This document shows, piece after piece, positions 1-8,769 of a stretch of DNA of 36,150 bases (position 1 is the first letter of the stretch; every line of letters starts with the position of its first letter). The position numbers were made by a program, and so were the translations under genes. The stretch is taken from NCBI GenBank assembly GCA_042088665.1, contig JBELMB010000040.1, positions 1 to 36,150 of the forward strand. The letters are read 5' to 3'. This stretch comes from JBELMB01 sp042088665 (GTDB lineage: Bacteria > Pseudomonadota > Alphaproteobacteria > Rhodobacterales > Rhodobacteraceae). Under the pieces are notes generated by a model. The model was not told where the DNA came from. It did not search any database and saw nothing but the letters and a program-made list of their open reading frames with translations.

Positions 1-139
1 TCCCCTCCCCTCAACCCCAGCCCGCTCTAGCGTGGCAGCCCCCCCTCCGTCCACTGCCTCAAAGGATAGTCCGCGAACTGAGCGGGAAGCCGCGGGTGCG
101 CAAATCTCTGGCAAGCCGGTTTTGGGGCGAACCTGAGGA

Positions 140-3100
140 TCAGACCTCTTCGACCGCCAGAACCCCTTCGAGCGATTTGACCGCGCCCTTGATCTCCGGC
201 GTGACGGGAAAGGCCTGCTGCAACTCCATCTCGACCTCGCCGGGCAGGCCCGGATCGTTCAGATGCAAATGCACGGGACCGCGCGGGGCCTTTGGCATTT
301 GCTCTGCCGCACGGCCAAGAACGGTCGCGATCTGCGGCAATGCGATGGAGGTATCGACGTAGATCCGCAGTCCCGCGGGCCCGGACATGGCCACGGATTG
401 ATCCACCGGCATGACGCCGCGGCCAAGCAGTTTGAGCTGGTCGGATTCCATCGTGGCCTCGACCGTGATCACCACTTTTGCCCCGGTCTCGAGATGTTCG
501 CGCGATTTTTCGAGCGCCTCGGAAAACAGCGTGACCTCGTAGGCGCCAGTCGGATCGCTCAGCTGGCAAAAGGCAAAACGGTTGCCGCGCGCACTCTTGC
601 GTTCCTGCCGCCCGGCAACAACCCCGGCGAGTTTTGCCACAAGCGGGGCGCGCTCCGCCTTTGCCGTGACCTCGTCCAATGTGACCACATCCTGCCGCTT
701 GAGCGCTGTCATATAGTCGTCCAGCGGGTGACCGGACAGGTAAAAGCCGACCGCCTTGAACTCCTCCGCGAGGCGTTCAGCGGGCAGCCAATCCGGAACC
801 GGCGACATCCGCGGCTCTGGCAGATCGTCACCGGCCTCACCGAACAGCGACACCTGCGCAGACCCCTTTTGCTCAAAGATCGCGGCGGAATAGGCCACCA
901 GCGCATCGATGCTGTCAAAGACACGGCGGCGGTTGCCATCCAGTGTGTCAAACGCCCCGGCGCGGGCCATCATCTCCAGCGGGCGCTTGCCCACGCGTTT
1001 CAGATCAACGCGACGGGCAAGGTCGAAGAGTGTGGCAAAGGGCTTGTCACCCCGGCCATCCACAAAGAGCTGCATGGCATCGACGCCGACATTCTTGAGC
1101 GCACCCAACGCGTATACAAGATGCCCGTCAACAACATCAAAGGTGGCAATCGACCGGTTCACACAAGGCGGCACCCATGGCAGATCCAGCCCCTTGCGGA
1201 CCTCTTCGAAATAGATCGCCAGCTTGTCGGTGAGATGGATGTCGCAGTTCATCACACCGGCCATGAACTCCACGGCGTGGTTGGCCTTCAGCCACGCCGT
1301 CTGATAGCTGACAACCGCGTAGGCAGCCGCGTGGGATTTGTTGAATCCGTAGTTGGCGAACTTCTCCAGAAGGTCCCAGACCTCGCGCGCCTTCTTTTCG
1401 TCGACATCGTTTTTTGCGCTGCCTTCCAGAAACTTGGGACGTTCGGCGTCCATTGCTTCCTTGATCTTCTTGCCCATCGCGCGGCGCAGCATGTCAGCGC
1501 CCCCGAGGCTGTAGCCCGCCATCTCCTGGGCGATCTGCATCACCTGTTCCTGATAGACGATGATGCCCTGAGTCTCATCAAGGATGTGATCGATCAACGG
1601 GTGCAGACGGTCCCGCTCGGACAGGCCATTCTTGACTTCGCAGAACTTCGGAATGTTCTCCATCGGGCCGGGACGGTACAGCGCCACAAGCGCGATGATG
1701 TCTTCGATGCAGTCCGGCTTCATACGCTTGAGCGCATCCATCATGCCCGAGCTTTCCACCTGAAACACGGCCACCGTCTTTGCCGCTGCATACAATTTGT
1801 ATGACGCTTGATCTTCCAGCGGAATCGCGTTGATCTCGTTCTCGGCCCCCTCCGCCGGAGTGTACAACTGGGTGCCATCAGCGGCCACGTGCAAGGGGCG
1901 ACCGGACTTGAAGATCAGGTCCATCGCGTTCTGGATCACGGTCAGCGTCTTGAGACCGAGGAAGTCGAACTTCACAAGGCCCGCCTGCTCGACCCATTTC
2001 ATGTTGAACTGGGTGGCGGGCATGTCGGATCGCGGATCACGGTACAGGGGCACCAACTGATCGGTGGGCCGATCGGCGATCACAACACCCGCCGCATGGG
2101 TGCCCGCGGAGCGCAACAGCCCCTCGACCTGCATGCCATAGGTCAGCAGGCGTTGAACGACCTCTTCGTTCTTGGCCTCTTCGGCAAGGCGCGGTTCATC
2201 CTGAAGCGCCTTCTCGATGCTGACGGGCTTGACCCCCTCCACCGGGATCATCTTGGACAGGCGGTCCACCTGACCGTAAGGCATCTGCAAGACGCGGCCC
2301 ATGTCCCGCACGGCCGCCTTGGACAAAAGCGCCCCGAAGGTGATGATCTGGCCGACCTTGTCGTGGCCATATTTATCCTGCACGTAGCGGATCACTTCTT
2401 CGCGCCGATCCATGCAAAAATCGATGTCGAAATCGGGCATCGAGACCCGTTCGGGGTTCAGGAACCGCTCGAACAGCAAGGAATACCGCAGCGGATCGAG
2501 GTCGGTGATGGTCAAGGCATAGGCCACAAGGCTGCCCGCCCCAGAGCCCCGCCCCGGGCCCACCGGGATCTGGTGATCCTTTGCCCATTGGATGAAATCG
2601 GCAACGATCAGGAAGTAGCCCGGGAACCCCATCGATTCGATGATCCCCAACTCGAAATCGAGCCGCGCCTGATAGTCCTCGACCGGGGCCGCGTGCGGGA
2701 TCACCGCAAGGCGCGCCTGCAATCCGGCATTGGACATGCGGCGCAACTCCGCCACCTCGTCGTCAGCGAATTTCGGCAGGATGGGGTCGCGACGATAGGC
2801 GGCAAACGCGCAACGCTTTGCGATTTCGACAGTGTTCTCAAGCGCTTCGGGCAGATCCGCAAACAGCACAGCCATTTCCTGCGGCGTCTTGAGATAATGC
2901 TGCGGCGTCAGACGGCGGCGGGGTTCCTGCTGGTCCACATAAGCGCCGTCCGCGATGCAGATCAGCGCGTCATGCGCCTCATACATCTCTGTCTTGGGGA
3001 AATAGACGTCGTTCGTCGCAACAAGCGGCAAGTCCATGGCATAGGCCATCTCGACAAGGCCTCGCTCCGTCATCTGTTCCGCTTCGAGGGGGGAGCCATC

Positions 3101-3640
3101 TTCGCGCGGGTGGCGCTGCAACTCGACGTATAGGCGGTCAGCAAAAATACCCTTCAAGCGCGCCATCAGCGCCTCCGCCGCGCCACGGTTGCCGGTTTGC
3201 AGGATCTCTCCCACCGGACCATTGGCCCCGCCGGTCAGGCAGATCACATCCGCCGCATATTGCGCCAAATCGTCCATGGTCACATAGGGCAGTTCGCCAT
3301 CTGTGCGCATATACAGGCAGGAGTTGAGCTTCATCAGCCCCTCGTAGCCCACCTCGCTCTGGGCCAATAGAACCACCGGCGCCGGGGGGCGCGGTCGTGT
3401 GCCGGGCATCGGGTCGACATAGCGCAGGTCCACCTGGCAACCCATGATCGGCTGCACCCCGGCGCCCGCAGCCCCGACAGCAAATTCCAACGCAGCAAAG
3501 AGATTGTTCGTATCCGTCACCGCGACCGCTGGCATCTGCATACCGGCACAGAGACCGGGCAGCTTTTTGAGGCGCACAGCCCCTTCCAGAAGCGAGTATT
3601 CGGTGTGGACGCGGAGGTGAATGAATTTTGGATCAGCCAT
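140..3640 (-). CDS. dnaE: DNA polymerase III subunit alpha
   Basis: Catalytic subunit of the replicative polymerase (family C), 1166 residues, the usual DnaE1 length. The N-terminal PHP domain starts with HLRVHTEYSLLEG. The palm holds PDFDIDF around residues 402-408, giving two catalytic aspartates (403, 405), and FDFLGLK around 559 gives the third. Finger and thumb motifs such as GPGRGSGAGSLVAYAL and GFNKSHAAAYA are present. The C-terminal part has an OB-fold-like stretch (LAGVVAGRQERKSARGNRFAF). The ATG at 3640 sits directly before the conserved 'ADPKFIHLRVH' start. The gene stands alone on this strand, divergent from the ArsR-type gene. The 139 bases beyond its stop hold no gene I can support. 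The length and PHP domain match DnaE1 rather than an error-prone DnaE2 with ImuA/ImuB neighbours, none of which are here. Confidence 0.97.
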   Translation of the reverse strand: MADPKFIHLRVHTEYSLLEGAVRLKKLPGLCAGMQMPAVAVTDTNNLFAALEFAVGAAGAGVQPIMGCQVDLRYVDPMPGTRPRPPAPVVLLAQSEVGYEGLMKLNSCLYMRTDGELPYVTMDDLAQYAADVICLTGGANGPVGEILQTGNRGAAEALMARLKGIFADRLYVELQRHPREDGSPLEAEQMTERGLVEMAYAMDLPLVATNDVYFPKTEMYEAHDALICIADGAYVDQQEPRRRLTPQHYLKTPQEMAVLFADLPEALENTVEIAKRCAFAAYRRDPILPKFADDEVAELRRMSNAGLQARLAVIPHAAPVEDYQARLDFELGIIESMGFPGYFLIVADFIQWAKDHQIPVGPGRGSGAGSLVAYALTITDLDPLRYSLLFERFLNPERVSMPDFDIDFCMDRREEVIRYVQDKYGHDKVGQIITFGALLSKAAVRDMGRVLQMPYGQVDRLSKMIPVEGVKPVSIEKALQDEPRLAEEAKNEEVVQRLLTYGMQVEGLLRSAGTHAAGVVIADRPTDQLVPLYRDPRSDMPATQFNMKWVEQAGLVKFDFLGLKTLTVIQNAMDLIFKSGRPLHVAADGTQLYTPAEGAENEINAIPLEDQASYKLYAAAKTVAVFQVESSGMMDALKRMKPDCIEDIIALVALYRPGPMENIPKFCEVKNGLSERDRLHPLIDHILDETQGIIVYQEQVMQIAQEMAGYSLGGADMLRRAMGKKIKEAMDAERPKFLEGSAKNDVDEKKAREVWDLLEKFANYGFNKSHAAAYAVVSYQTAWLKANHAVEFMAGVMNCDIHLTDKLAIYFEEVRKGLDLPWVPPCVNRSIATFDVVDGHLVYALGALKNVGVDAMQLFVDGRGDKPFATLFDLARRVDLKRVGKRPLEMMARAGAFDTLDGNRRRVFDSIDALVAYSAAIFEQKGSAQVSLFGEAGDDLPEPRMSPVPDWLPAERLAEEFKAVGFYLSGHPLDDYMTALKRQDVVTLDEVTAKAERAPLVAKLAGVVAGRQERKSARGNRFAFCQLSDPTGAYEVTLFSEALEKSREHLETGAKVVITVEATMESDQLKLLGRGVMPVDQSVAMSGPAGLRIYVDTSIALPQIATVLGRAAEQMPKAPRGPVHLHLNDPGLPGEVEMELQQAFPVTPEIKGAVKSLEGVLAVEEV

Positions 3641-3758
3641 GCCACCACCTTATGTAGACGCCTCTCCCAAGAGAACCCCAAAATGAGATCCAGCTACGGG
3701 ATGGCGGGTGGGGCGTGGTTGCCCCAGGCAACCCGCGACCAACCCCATCCACAAAACT

Positions 3759-3772
3759 TAGCCACTTGGCTA
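3759..3772. promoter_or_regulatory. Upstream operator palindrome of the ArsR-type repressor
   Basis: Perfect inverted repeat TAGCCA-CT-TGGCTA, 45 nt before the predicted start of the ArsR-type gene. The same arms with a two-base centre recur at 3810-3823, start to start 51 bp. Two copies of one palindrome around the promoter of a winged-helix repressor gene fit autoregulation. The same region lies upstream of dnaE, so an effect on dnaE cannot be excluded. Repeat structure is seen directly; function is inferred. Confidence 0.65.
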
Positions 3773-3781
3773 TGTTTATTA

Positions 3782-3810
3782 TTGACCAGGCATCGCCGCC
3801 CGCATTAGAT
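3782..3810 (+). promoter_or_regulatory. Putative promoter of the arsR-type gene, possibly leaderless
   Basis: TTGACC (3782-3787) is separated by 17 nt from TTAGAT (3805-3810), a fair -35 with a weak -10. Transcription from it would begin at about the A of the ATG at 3817. No Shine-Dalgarno stretch precedes that ATG, so a leaderless message is plausible. The promoter lies between the two operator palindromes. Prediction from sequence only. Confidence 0.35.
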
Positions 3811-3823
3811 AGCCATATGGCTA
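3810..3823. promoter_or_regulatory. Second operator palindrome, overlapping the start codon
   Basis: Perfect 14-bp palindrome TAGCCATATGGCTA. Its centre, CATATG, contains the ATG start codon (3817-3819) of the ArsR-type gene. It shares arms TAGCCA/TGGCTA with the copy at 3759-3772. A repressor bound here would cover the -10 and start site. Confidence 0.65.
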
Positions 3824-4146
3824 ACCATCTTGATGCATTCTTCGGCGCCCTGTCCGACCCCACCCGCCGCGCGGTCGTCGAACGGCTGACGCGCGGCCCT
3901 GCGCCCGTCTCGGAACTTCATGCCGGACATGACATGGCGCTGCCCTCATTCCTCAAACACCTCAACAAGCTTGAGGCCGCTGGGCTGATCCGCTCCCGCA
4001 AGGAAGGCCGCAGCCGAATTGTACACATCGAAGCCGCTCCGCTGGCAGCGGCCGAAACATGGCTCAATCGCCAGCGCCGCATGTGGGAAGGCCGATTGGA
4101 CCGCCTCGCACGTCTCGCCGAGCACATCGAAAAGGACAGATCATGA
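3817..4146 (+). CDS. ArsR/SmtB-family winged-helix transcriptional regulator
   Basis: A 109-residue DNA-binding repressor. The N-terminus FFGALSDPTRRAVVERL is the typical ArsR opening helix. PVSELHAGHDMALPSFLKHLNKLEAAGLIRSRKEGRSR is the recognition helix and wing. No cysteine pair or other metal site is visible, so this is probably not a metal sensor. I chose ATG 3817, because an upstream extension of the frame has no family similarity and the ATG falls within the operator palindrome. Its stop overlaps the start of the SRPBCC gene (ATGA), and ArsR-SRPBCC/AHSA1 pairs of this kind are common in bacteria. The ligand is unknown. Confidence 0.9.
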   Translation: MANHLDAFFGALSDPTRRAVVERLTRGPAPVSELHAGHDMALPSFLKHLNKLEAAGLIRSRKEGRSRIVHIEAAPLAAAETWLNRQRRMWEGRLDRLARLAEHIEKDRS

Positions 4147-4586
4147 CACTCGCCACCGGATCTTTTCAGCTTTCCCGCAAATTCACCCTCACGCCGGAAC
4201 GCCTCTGGCACTGGCTCACCGACCCGGAGGCGCGCAGCGCCTGGAGCGCGCCCTCGGACAACGATGTGCTGGTCATGGACGTGTCGGACCTGCGCGAAGA
4301 CGGCGCTGACTTGCAACGGTGCGGCCCCGGCGATGACCCCGAATATACAGTCGCCACGCGCTGGTACCGGCTCGACGCGCCCGCAATGGCCTGCTTCACC
4401 GAAACGGTGGAGGCCAAGGGCGCCCGCATCGCCACCAGCCTGATCAGCTACGGGCTGGTCGCCACCGAGGCAGGCTGCACGCTGGAGGTCGACGTGACAG
4501 TGCATTCCTTTGTCGGGGAAGACATCACCGGCGATTTCAGCGCCGGATGGACCTCGGCGCTCGACCGTTTGCAGCATATCATCTGA
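4143..4586 (+). CDS. SRPBCC (AHSA1-like) domain protein
   Basis: A 147-residue protein of the START/Bet v 1-like superfamily, with features of the AHSA1 group: FQLSRKFTLTPERLWHWLTDPEARSAWSAP at the start (helix-grip opening and the 'W..T..E....W' pattern), and a C-terminal helix beginning near GWTSALDRLQHII. Such proteins bind hydrophobic ligands in a cavity, and some are hydrolases or cyclases. No catalytic residue is evident here. Its ATG overlaps the repressor stop by 4 nt, so both are translated from one message and this is probably the gene the repressor controls. A weak hairpin follows the stop (GGGGCCG 4587-4593 with CGGCCCC 4617-4623) without a T-run. Confidence 0.83.
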   Translation: MTLATGSFQLSRKFTLTPERLWHWLTDPEARSAWSAPSDNDVLVMDVSDLREDGADLQRCGPGDDPEYTVATRWYRLDAPAMACFTETVEAKGARIATSLISYGLVATEAGCTLEVDVTVHSFVGEDITGDFSAGWTSALDRLQHII

Positions 4587-5053
4587 GGGGCCGAAAGCGC
4601 CGTCGACTGAGGCAAACGGCCCCGCGCGATCCGTCGATCAACCGGTTGATCCGCGCCGGCGGCGAAACAGTCTGGCGCTGATGGCAAGCGCTCGACCCGT
4701 TCAAGCCGTGGCTCCGCCCACGCGCCAGAGGTCACGCACCACGAGATCGCCCCGCGTCCCGGTGGCCGCTGTTTCGCTGCAAAGCCCGCCAAGACAGACC
4801 GCGCGCGCCAAGCCATTTGGGCAAGATGCTGGCCCCATGCGTGACCCCGCCCAAAGCCTCCGACGCGGGCAGTGCGCACGGCCTGCCCCTGCAAAACCCC
4901 GATTCGCTCTTGCAATTGGCAAACCGGCCTGACTAGCCTTGGAAAATCAGGTTGGACCGCGCGCTTTCTACGCCGCATCGAGGGCGCGCACGGCGGTCAT
5001 TCCGCCGGAACCGGGGGTCGCGACCACCGGCAGTACCGCGGCAGGCGCATGTG
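4587..5053. other. 467-bp stretch without a supported gene
   Basis: Open frames cross this stretch on both strands, but none resembles a protein family; their products are low-complexity R/P/A-rich, as in non-coding GC-rich DNA. It holds a 7-bp hairpin right after the SRPBCC stop (4587-4623) and a 16-bp perfect palindrome (4636-4651). It should also contain the promoter of the xdh operon. No convincing -35/-10 pair was found. Confidence 0.5.
4636..4651. promoter_or_regulatory. 16-bp perfect palindrome, candidate operator
   Basis: GATCAACCGGTTGATC, fully symmetric. The CG centre flanked by AAC/GTT resembles LacI/GalR-type operators, though no LacI-type gene is in the window. It lies 403 bp before xdhA, in the gene-free stretch, and could serve the xdh/transporter operon. 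Inference only. Confidence 0.35.
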
Positions 5054-6436
5054 ATGACCATCACCTTTCTTCTGAACGGAGAGAGCGTGTCCTTGCAGGA
5101 TGTGGATCCGACGACCACCCTGCTCGATTGGCTGCGGGACGACCGCGGACTGACTGGCACCAAGGAAGGCTGCAACGAGGGCGACTGCGGAGCCTGTACC
5201 GTCATGGTGCGGGACGACCACGGCGCAAAACCGCTGAACGCCTGCATCCTCTTGCTGCCGCAACTGCACGGCAAGGCGGTGCGCACGGTCGAGGGGATCT
5301 CTGGTCCCGAAGGGCAGTTGCACCCGGTACAAGAGGCGATGATCACTCACCGTGGGGCGCAATGCGGCTTTTGCACTCCGGGGTTCATCGTCTCCATGGC
5401 CGTGGCCCATGCCGAAGGGGACCGGGGCCACAATGATGCGCTTGCGGGCAACCTGTGCCGCTGCACAGGCTACGCCCCGATCGTGCGCGCCGCTCAAGCC
5501 GCCGCAGACGACCCGGTGCCCGACTGGATGCAGGACGCTTTGCCAGAGGCGGAAACCTTTGCCGCCACTGCGCTGGCGCCAAACGCCTGGGCCCCCGGCT
5601 CGACCGGTGAGCTGGCCGGGCTCTGTGCCGCGCATCCGGACGCCACGCTGGTGGCCGGGGCCACGGATGTGGGTCTTTGGGTGACCAAGGCGCTCAAACC
5701 CTTGGACAAGATGATCTTTCTGCACCGCTGCACGGACCTGCAAGAGATCACGGAGGACGAAACCTGCCTGCGGATCGGTGCGGGCGTGACCATGGACCGG
5801 CTGCTGACAGAAATGCAGCCGCGCTTTCCCGCCTACGCGGAAATGATCCGGCGCTACGGATCTGCGCAGGTGCGCGCTGCGGCGACCATAGGCGGCAACA
5901 TCGCAAACGGCTCTCCCATCGGGGACAACCCGCCGCCGCTCATCGCGCTGGGGGCAGAGGTCCACCTGCGGTATCGCAAGCACACGCGCCGCCTGCCATT
6001 AGAGGATTTCTTTGTCGACTATGGCAAACAAGACCGCCGCCCCGGCGAATTTGTCGAGGCGATCACCATTCCGCACCAACAGGACCGGCTGAAGGTGTTC
6101 AAGCTGTCGAAGCGGTTCGATCAGGACATCTCTGCGGTCTGCGGGGCGTTCAACATCACCGTCGAGGCGGGCGAGGTCACCGCGGCCCGCATCGCCTTTG
6201 GCGGCATGGCGGGCGTGCCCAAACGGGCCAGCGCCGTCGAGGCCGCGATCATTGGCAAGCCATGGCGGGACCAGACCCTGATCGACGCATGGGGCGCATG
6301 GGAAGACGACTTTCAGCCGCTGTCAGACATGCGGGCCTCGGCTGATTATCGGATCACGGCGGCCTGCAACATGCTGTCGCGCGTGCTGCTGGAGGATCTC
6401 GGCGCGCGCACGGATGTTCTGGAGGTGCGCCCATGA
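5054..6436 (+). CDS. xdhA: Xanthine dehydrogenase small subunit (2Fe-2S/FAD)
   Basis: A 460-residue electron-transfer subunit of bacterial xanthine dehydrogenase, which oxidises hypoxanthine and xanthine to urate with NAD+. The first 2Fe-2S domain has C40, C45, C48 and C64 (KEGCNEGDCGACTV). The second has C104 and C107 in QCGFCTPG, then C135 and C137 in NLCRCTGYAP. A FAD-binding domain follows (ATDVGLWVTK; AATIGGNIANGSPIGD), then a CO-dehydrogenase flavoprotein C-terminal domain. Length and order match the Rhodobacter capsulatus type, with FAD and Fe-S in one chain. ATG 5054 is chosen because the family begins just before ITFLLNGE; GTG 5051 is an in-frame alternative. It is the first gene of the xdh/transporter cluster, and its stop overlaps xdhB by 4 nt. 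Confidence 0.96.
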   Translation: MTITFLLNGESVSLQDVDPTTTLLDWLRDDRGLTGTKEGCNEGDCGACTVMVRDDHGAKPLNACILLLPQLHGKAVRTVEGISGPEGQLHPVQEAMITHRGAQCGFCTPGFIVSMAVAHAEGDRGHNDALAGNLCRCTGYAPIVRAAQAAADDPVPDWMQDALPEAETFAATALAPNAWAPGSTGELAGLCAAHPDATLVAGATDVGLWVTKALKPLDKMIFLHRCTDLQEITEDETCLRIGAGVTMDRLLTEMQPRFPAYAEMIRRYGSAQVRAAATIGGNIANGSPIGDNPPPLIALGAEVHLRYRKHTRRLPLEDFFVDYGKQDRRPGEFVEAITIPHQQDRLKVFKLSKRFDQDISAVCGAFNITVEAGEVTAARIAFGGMAGVPKRASAVEAAIIGKPWRDQTLIDAWGAWEDDFQPLSDMRASADYRITAACNMLSRVLLEDLGARTDVLEVRP

Positions 6437-8769
6437 GCCTGCGCAAGCCTCTTCCGCATGACGCGGCCAAGCTCCATGTGACTGGCGCCGCGCGCTATGT
6501 TGACGACATCCCGCTGCCGGCCAACACCCTGCATCTGGCCTTTGGCCTGTCGCCCATTGCCCATGGCCGTCTGACCCGGCTGGATCTGACGGCGGTGCGT
6601 GCAGCACCCGGTGTCGTGCGCGTCTGGGCCCATGAGGATCTGCCGTCCGGTTGCGATTGCAGCCCCTCGGCGCATGACGAGCCGATGCTCAGCGATGGCA
6701 CGATCCATTACCTTGGTCAGCCGCTGTTCCTCGTGGCGGCGGACAGTCACCTCGCTGCGCGCCGGGCCGCGCGCCTTGCAGAGGTCCAGACCGAAGAGGC
6801 GGTGCCGCTTCTGGACATCGACGCGGCCATGGCGGCGGACAGCCGGTTTGAAGAAGGCCCCCGGATCTGGGAACGCGGCGACACCCGTGCCGCGATTGAG
6901 GGCGCGCCGCACCGTCTGACCGGCTCGCTCGAGATCGGCGGGCAGGAGCATTTCTACCTCGAAGGACAGGCCGCGGCCGTTCTGCCGATGGAAGACGGCG
7001 ATCTGCACGTGCATGCCTCGACGCAGCACCCCACAGAGATCCAGCACAAGGTGGCAGACGCGCTGGGCCTTTCCATGCACAACGTGCGGGTGGAATGCCG
7101 GCGCATGGGCGGCGGGTTCGGTGGCAAGGAAAGTCAGGGCACCGCGCTGGCGATCGCCTGTGCCGTGGCGGCCACCGCCACCGGGCGCCCGGCCAAGATG
7201 CGCTATGACCGTGACGATGATTTCATGATCACCGGCAAGCGGCATGATTTCCGCATCACCTACGACGTCGGCTTTGACGCAGATGGCCGCGTTCAGGGGA
7301 TCGATTTCGTGCAATATGCGCGCTGTGGCTGGGCACAGGATCTGTCGCTCGCAGTGGCAGACCGGGCCATGCTGCATGCGGACAACGCCTATTTCCTGCC
7401 CGCCATGCGCGTCGCTTGTCACCGGTTGAAGACCCACTCCCAAAGCGCGACGGCCTTTCGCGGCTTTGGCGGCCCGCAGGGCATGGTCGGGATCGAGCGG
7501 GTGATGGACCACGTCGCACATGCCCTCGGAAAGGATCCGCTGGAGGTCCGGCGCAGCAATTACTATGCCCGCCCGCCCGAGGTTTCCGGCGACAGTCCCG
7601 AAGGGCACACAAGGCAGACCACGCATTACGGACAGGAGATCAAGGATTTCATCCTGCACGAGCTGACCGACGACCTCGCCCGGCGCTGCGATTACGCGGC
7701 GCGGCGGGCCGCTGTTGCGCAGTGGAACGCTGAGAACCCGATCCTGAAACGAGGATTGGCGCTGACACCGGTCAAGTTCGGGATCTCCTTCACGCTGACC
7801 CATCTCAATCAGGCCGGGGCGCTGGTGCATGTCTATCAGGACGGCTCCATCGCCATGAACCATGGCGGCACGGAGATGGGACAGGGCCTGTTCCAGAAGG
7901 TTGCGCAAGTGGCCGCGCACAGCTTTGGCGTGCCGATCGAGACGGTGCGCATCACCGCGACTGATACGGCCAAGGTGCCCAACACCTCTGCCACGGCGGC
8001 GTCTTCGGGGTCGGATCTCAACGGCGCGGCGGTCAGCGCCGCCTGCACCACGATCCGGCAGCGCATGGCGGCACATCTGGCGGATCTGCACGATTGCGCG
8101 CCTGCGGATGTCACCTTTGCCGAGGGTCGCGTCACCGCCGCGGGCGCTGACCTCTCCTTTGCCGAGGCCGCGTCGCTGTGCCATCAGGGCCGGGTCAGCC
8201 TCTCGTCCACCGGGTTTTACAAGACCCCCGACATTGTCTGGGACCGGATCAAGGGGCACGGACGCCCGTTCTATTACTTTGCCTACGGGGCCGCCTGTAC
8301 CGAAGTGATCTTTGACACGATGACCGGTGAAAACCGCATCCTGCGCGCCGACGTGGTGCATGACTGCGGAGCCTCCCTGAACCCTGCCCTGGATCTCGGC
8401 CAGATCGAGGGCGCCTATGTGCAAGGGGCGGGCTGGCTGACCTGCGAAGAGCTGGTCTGGGACACCAAGGGCCGCCTGCGCACCCATGCGCCGTCGACTT
8501 ACAAGATCCCGGCCTGCTCGGACCGACCCGAAGTGTTCAACGTCTCGCTCTGGAAGGGGCAGAACATCGAACCGACGATCTATCGCTCAAAGGCGGTGGG
8601 AGAGCCGCCCTTCATGCTGGGCATCTCTGCTTTTCTCGCGCTGTCGGACGCCCTGACGGCTTGCGGCCCGACCTATCCGAACCTTGATGCGCCCGCGACA
8701 CCAGAGCGCCTGCTGATGGCCATCCGCGACGTGCGCGCCACTGAGGCCCCCCCCGGGCCGGACGCATGA
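6433..8769 (+). CDS. xdhB: Xanthine dehydrogenase large subunit (molybdenum cofactor)
   Basis: A 778-residue catalytic subunit carrying the molybdopterin cofactor. Visible motifs: GGGFGGKES and FRGFGGPQGM (Moco and substrate loops), GGTEMGQGL, TAASSGSDLNG, and KAVGEPPFMLG with Glu724, equivalent to the catalytic base at the same place in the R. capsulatus enzyme. The length is normal for XdhB. GGAGG at 6421-6425 stands 7 nt before the ATG, and the start overlaps the xdhA stop (ATGA). The stop likewise overlaps xdhC. Substrate loops look like xanthine dehydrogenase rather than CO dehydrogenase or aldehyde oxidase. The purine transporter genes downstream support that reading. Confidence 0.96.
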   Translation: MSLRKPLPHDAAKLHVTGAARYVDDIPLPANTLHLAFGLSPIAHGRLTRLDLTAVRAAPGVVRVWAHEDLPSGCDCSPSAHDEPMLSDGTIHYLGQPLFLVAADSHLAARRAARLAEVQTEEAVPLLDIDAAMAADSRFEEGPRIWERGDTRAAIEGAPHRLTGSLEIGGQEHFYLEGQAAAVLPMEDGDLHVHASTQHPTEIQHKVADALGLSMHNVRVECRRMGGGFGGKESQGTALAIACAVAATATGRPAKMRYDRDDDFMITGKRHDFRITYDVGFDADGRVQGIDFVQYARCGWAQDLSLAVADRAMLHADNAYFLPAMRVACHRLKTHSQSATAFRGFGGPQGMVGIERVMDHVAHALGKDPLEVRRSNYYARPPEVSGDSPEGHTRQTTHYGQEIKDFILHELTDDLARRCDYAARRAAVAQWNAENPILKRGLALTPVKFGISFTLTHLNQAGALVHVYQDGSIAMNHGGTEMGQGLFQKVAQVAAHSFGVPIETVRITATDTAKVPNTSATAASSGSDLNGAAVSAACTTIRQRMAAHLADLHDCAPADVTFAEGRVTAAGADLSFAEAASLCHQGRVSLSSTGFYKTPDIVWDRIKGHGRPFYYFAYGAACTEVIFDTMTGENRILRADVVHDCGASLNPALDLGQIEGAYVQGAGWLTCEELVWDTKGRLRTHAPSTYKIPACSDRPEVFNVSLWKGQNIEPTIYRSKAVGEPPFMLGISAFLALSDALTACGPTYPNLDAPATPERLLMAIRDVRATEAPPGPDA

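Noticed and set aside
1..139. A gene in the first 139 bases
   Set aside because: No frame with similarity or SD; only the region beyond dnaE.
263..3133. Two long open frames (513 and 441 codons) on the plus strand opposite dnaE
   Set aside because: Antisense to a clear dnaE; products are His/Arg/Gln-rich and show no family features. They result from high GC and codon bias.
4448..4978. 176-codon minus-strand open frame across the gap before xdhA
   Set aside because: Low-complexity product, overlaps the SRPBCC gene, no motif.
6346..8487. 713-codon open frame on the minus strand opposite xdhB
   Set aside because: Shadow of xdhB; biased composition, no recognisable motif.
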